Part shown: one piece after another, positions 4,714-5,882 of the stretch
Position numbering within the stretch: position 1 is the first letter of the stretch
How the letters are laid out: every line of letters starts with the position of its first letter
Assembly (NCBI GenBank): GCA_944380625.1
Contig: CALWIE010000193.1
Span: 1-5,882, forward strand
DNA: 5,882 nt
From: an uncultured Clostridia bacterium
GTDB taxonomy: Bacteria; Bacillota_A; Clostridia; Oscillospirales; Acutalibacteraceae
Direction: 5' to 3'
Position numbers and translations under genes: made by a program
The notes under the pieces: generated by a model
The model's input: only the letters and a program-made list of their open reading frames with translations
Database searches by the model: none
What the model was told of the DNA's origin: nothing

Positions 4714-5882
4714 TTACAGGAGCTCCCGATACCTTCGGGAGCTGGCCCGGCCCAGGGCGGTGGAATAGAAGATCAGCTCCCCCACCGGCATGCCGGAGAT
4801 CTCCTCCATGGCGTAGCCGTAGAGCTTCAACTGGGTGCCGTAGCGCTCCCACAGGGCCTCCATGTCCCCCACCCGGTCGGTCTTAAAGTCCACAATGTGC
4901 AAAAAGCCCCCCTCCACAAAGGTGCAGTCCGCCGCCCCCTGGAGGATCACCTCTTCCCCCTGGGCGCCGCTGCCCGGCTGGGCCAGGGAGGCGGGCACCG
5001 AGGCCACGAAGCGCCTCTCCCGCTCCACCTGGGGGGAGCGGAGGATCCGCTGGCCCAAGGGGCTCTCCAAAAACTTCCGCACCCGGTTCAGATCCACCGC
5101 GGCCCCCTGTTCCGGGGCCAGCAGCGCCAGGGACACCAGGCGCTTGCGCTCCCCCTCCGGGTCCCGCTGGAAGCTTTCAAAATCCGCAAATTGCAAAAAG
5201 GCGTGCAGGGCCGTGCCCCGTTGGGCAGGGGTCAGCCCCTGCTCCCCCAGCCAGGCCGGCCGGGAGAGGGCCACCTCCCGGCTGCCGTCCTGCTGGGCGG
5301 CCAGCTTGGAAGCCGACACCTTGGCGGGCAAAAGGGCCGCCTGCTGGTAGGGGTAGCAAAACTCCGCCTGCCGGAGCAGCCGCTGGTACAGCTCCCTGTC
5401 CGGGGGCTGGGGGACCCTTGCCTCGGGGGCCTGCTCCTGGGGCTGGGGCACATACTCGCTCAAGCCGATGTCCCAGGGGGTGTAGTCCTCCCGGCAGACG
5501 CAGCCGGCGGGGGCCCCCGCCTCCTGGCGCAGCCGCCCCCCGTCGGGGTGGCACAGGGCGCACAGCAGCAGCCACTGGGCGGCGTTCTTGGCCCGGCGCA
5601 CCGTGTAGGGGTCCGGGCCCCGGTCCGTCAGGCCCATGGCCAGCCGCCCGGCGGTGCGCAGGGGGTCCTCCCAAGAGCCCACCAGCAGCAGCTTCTCCTT
5701 GGCGCGGGTCAGCGCCACGTAAAGGACGCGCAGCTCCTCCGCGGCGGAGGCACGGGCTGTCTCCAGGCCGATGGCCTCCCGGGCGGTGGTGGTAAACCGG
5801 GCCGAGCGCGCCGGGTCCCGCAGCTTGACCCCCAGGCCCAGCTCCGGGTGGAGCAGCACCTCCGCCCGCTGGTCCGAGACGA
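4714..5882 (-). CDS. addA: AddA subunit of the AddAB helicase-nuclease, C-terminal part (cut by window edge)
   Basis: AddAB is the Firmicute counterpart of RecBCD; it resects double-strand breaks and hands single-stranded DNA to RecA. The window shows the last 388 residues of a protein that normally exceeds 1,100. Numbered from the first full codon in view, residues 48-64 are UvrD-type helicase motif VI (EELRVLYVALTRAKEKL). YPYQQAALLPAKVSASKL (176-193) is the AddA linker motif, and RGTALHAFLQF (221-231) opens the nuclease domain. LQGAADCTF (314-321) and IVDFKTD (329-335) supply the metal-binding Asp318, Asp331 and Lys333 of the PD-(D/E)XK site, followed by the Q-x3-Y motif YGTQLKLYGYAME (347-359). 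The conserved nuclease residues appear intact. Walker A and the other helicase motifs lie beyond the right edge, where addB is expected. The end of the gene lies in an inverted repeat. Confidence 0.94.
   Translation of the reverse strand, partial: VSDQRAEVLLHPELGLGVKLRDPARSARFTTTAREAIGLETARASAAEELRVLYVALTRAKEKLLLVGSWEDPLRTAGRLAMGLTDRGPDPYTVRRAKNAAQWLLLCALCHPDGGRLRQEAGAPAGCVCREDYTPWDIGLSEYVPQPQEQAPEARVPQPPDRELYQRLLRQAEFCYPYQQAALLPAKVSASKLAAQQDGSREVALSRPAWLGEQGLTPAQRGTALHAFLQFADFESFQRDPEGERKRLVSLALLAPEQGAAVDLNRVRKFLESPLGQRILRSPQVERERRFVASVPASLAQPGSGAQGEEVILQGAADCTFVEGGFLHIVDFKTDRVGDMEALWERYGTQLKLYGYAMEEISGMPVGELIFYSTALGRASSRRYRELL
4721..4743 (-). other. Perfect inverted repeat over the last codons of addA
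   Basis: Arms AGCTCCCGA and TCGGGAGCT (9 bp, perfect) with a 5-base loop encode the C-terminal SSRRYREL of AddA and end 4 bases before the stop codon. No T-tract follows. It may stabilise the addA mRNA 3' end or assist termination with the hairpin at 4689-4705. The structure is certain at DNA level; function is inference. Confidence 0.55.

Overview
This window comes from a GC-rich genome and carries a conserved housekeeping block read entirely from the minus strand. In transcription order (right to left) it holds the C-terminal part of addA, then infC, rpmI, rplT, a SpoU/TrmH-family RNA methyltransferase gene, dprA, a frameshifted coding remnant, and the N-terminal part of topA. The order infC-rpmI-rplT, an AddA-type rather than RecB-type nuclease, a dprA-topA neighbourhood, strong AGGAGG-like ribosome binding sites and sigma-A-like promoters all point to a Firmicute. 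The GC-rich codon use and the divergent DprA suggest a GC-rich gut clostridium such as an Oscillospiraceae (Flavonifractor/Lawsonibacter-like) organism. That taxonomic placement is inference.

Region by region: 5882-4714 encodes the end of AddA (helicase motif VI and the PD-(D/E)XK nuclease). 4713-4432 holds a consensus promoter with a 17-base spacer (4654-4682), then a leader of about 215 bases containing a textbook intrinsic terminator (4489-4517) and a possible competing antiterminator. This layout fits L20-controlled attenuation of the infC operon. 4431-3913 is infC, most likely starting at a rare ATT codon. 3878-3675 is rpmI and 3573-3220 is rplT, separated by a structured GC-rich spacer. 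3124-2303 is the RNA methyltransferase, which overlaps the start of dprA by 8 bases. 2310-952 is dprA, lengthened by a duplicated C-terminal winged-helix module. 929-709 looks like a short gene or gene remnant broken by one missing G. 687-659 is the topA promoter, followed by a leader with two hairpins and then topA from 565 off the left edge.

The genes cover translation (IF3, L35, L20, RNA methylation), DNA processing and repair (AddA, DprA) and DNA topology (TopA). The most informative signals are not new enzymes. They are the ATT start and attenuator of infC, the tandem winged-helix duplication in DprA, and the frameshifted remnant upstream of topA. I found no mobile element, CRISPR array, tRNA or rRNA, and no clear sign of a wholly new system.
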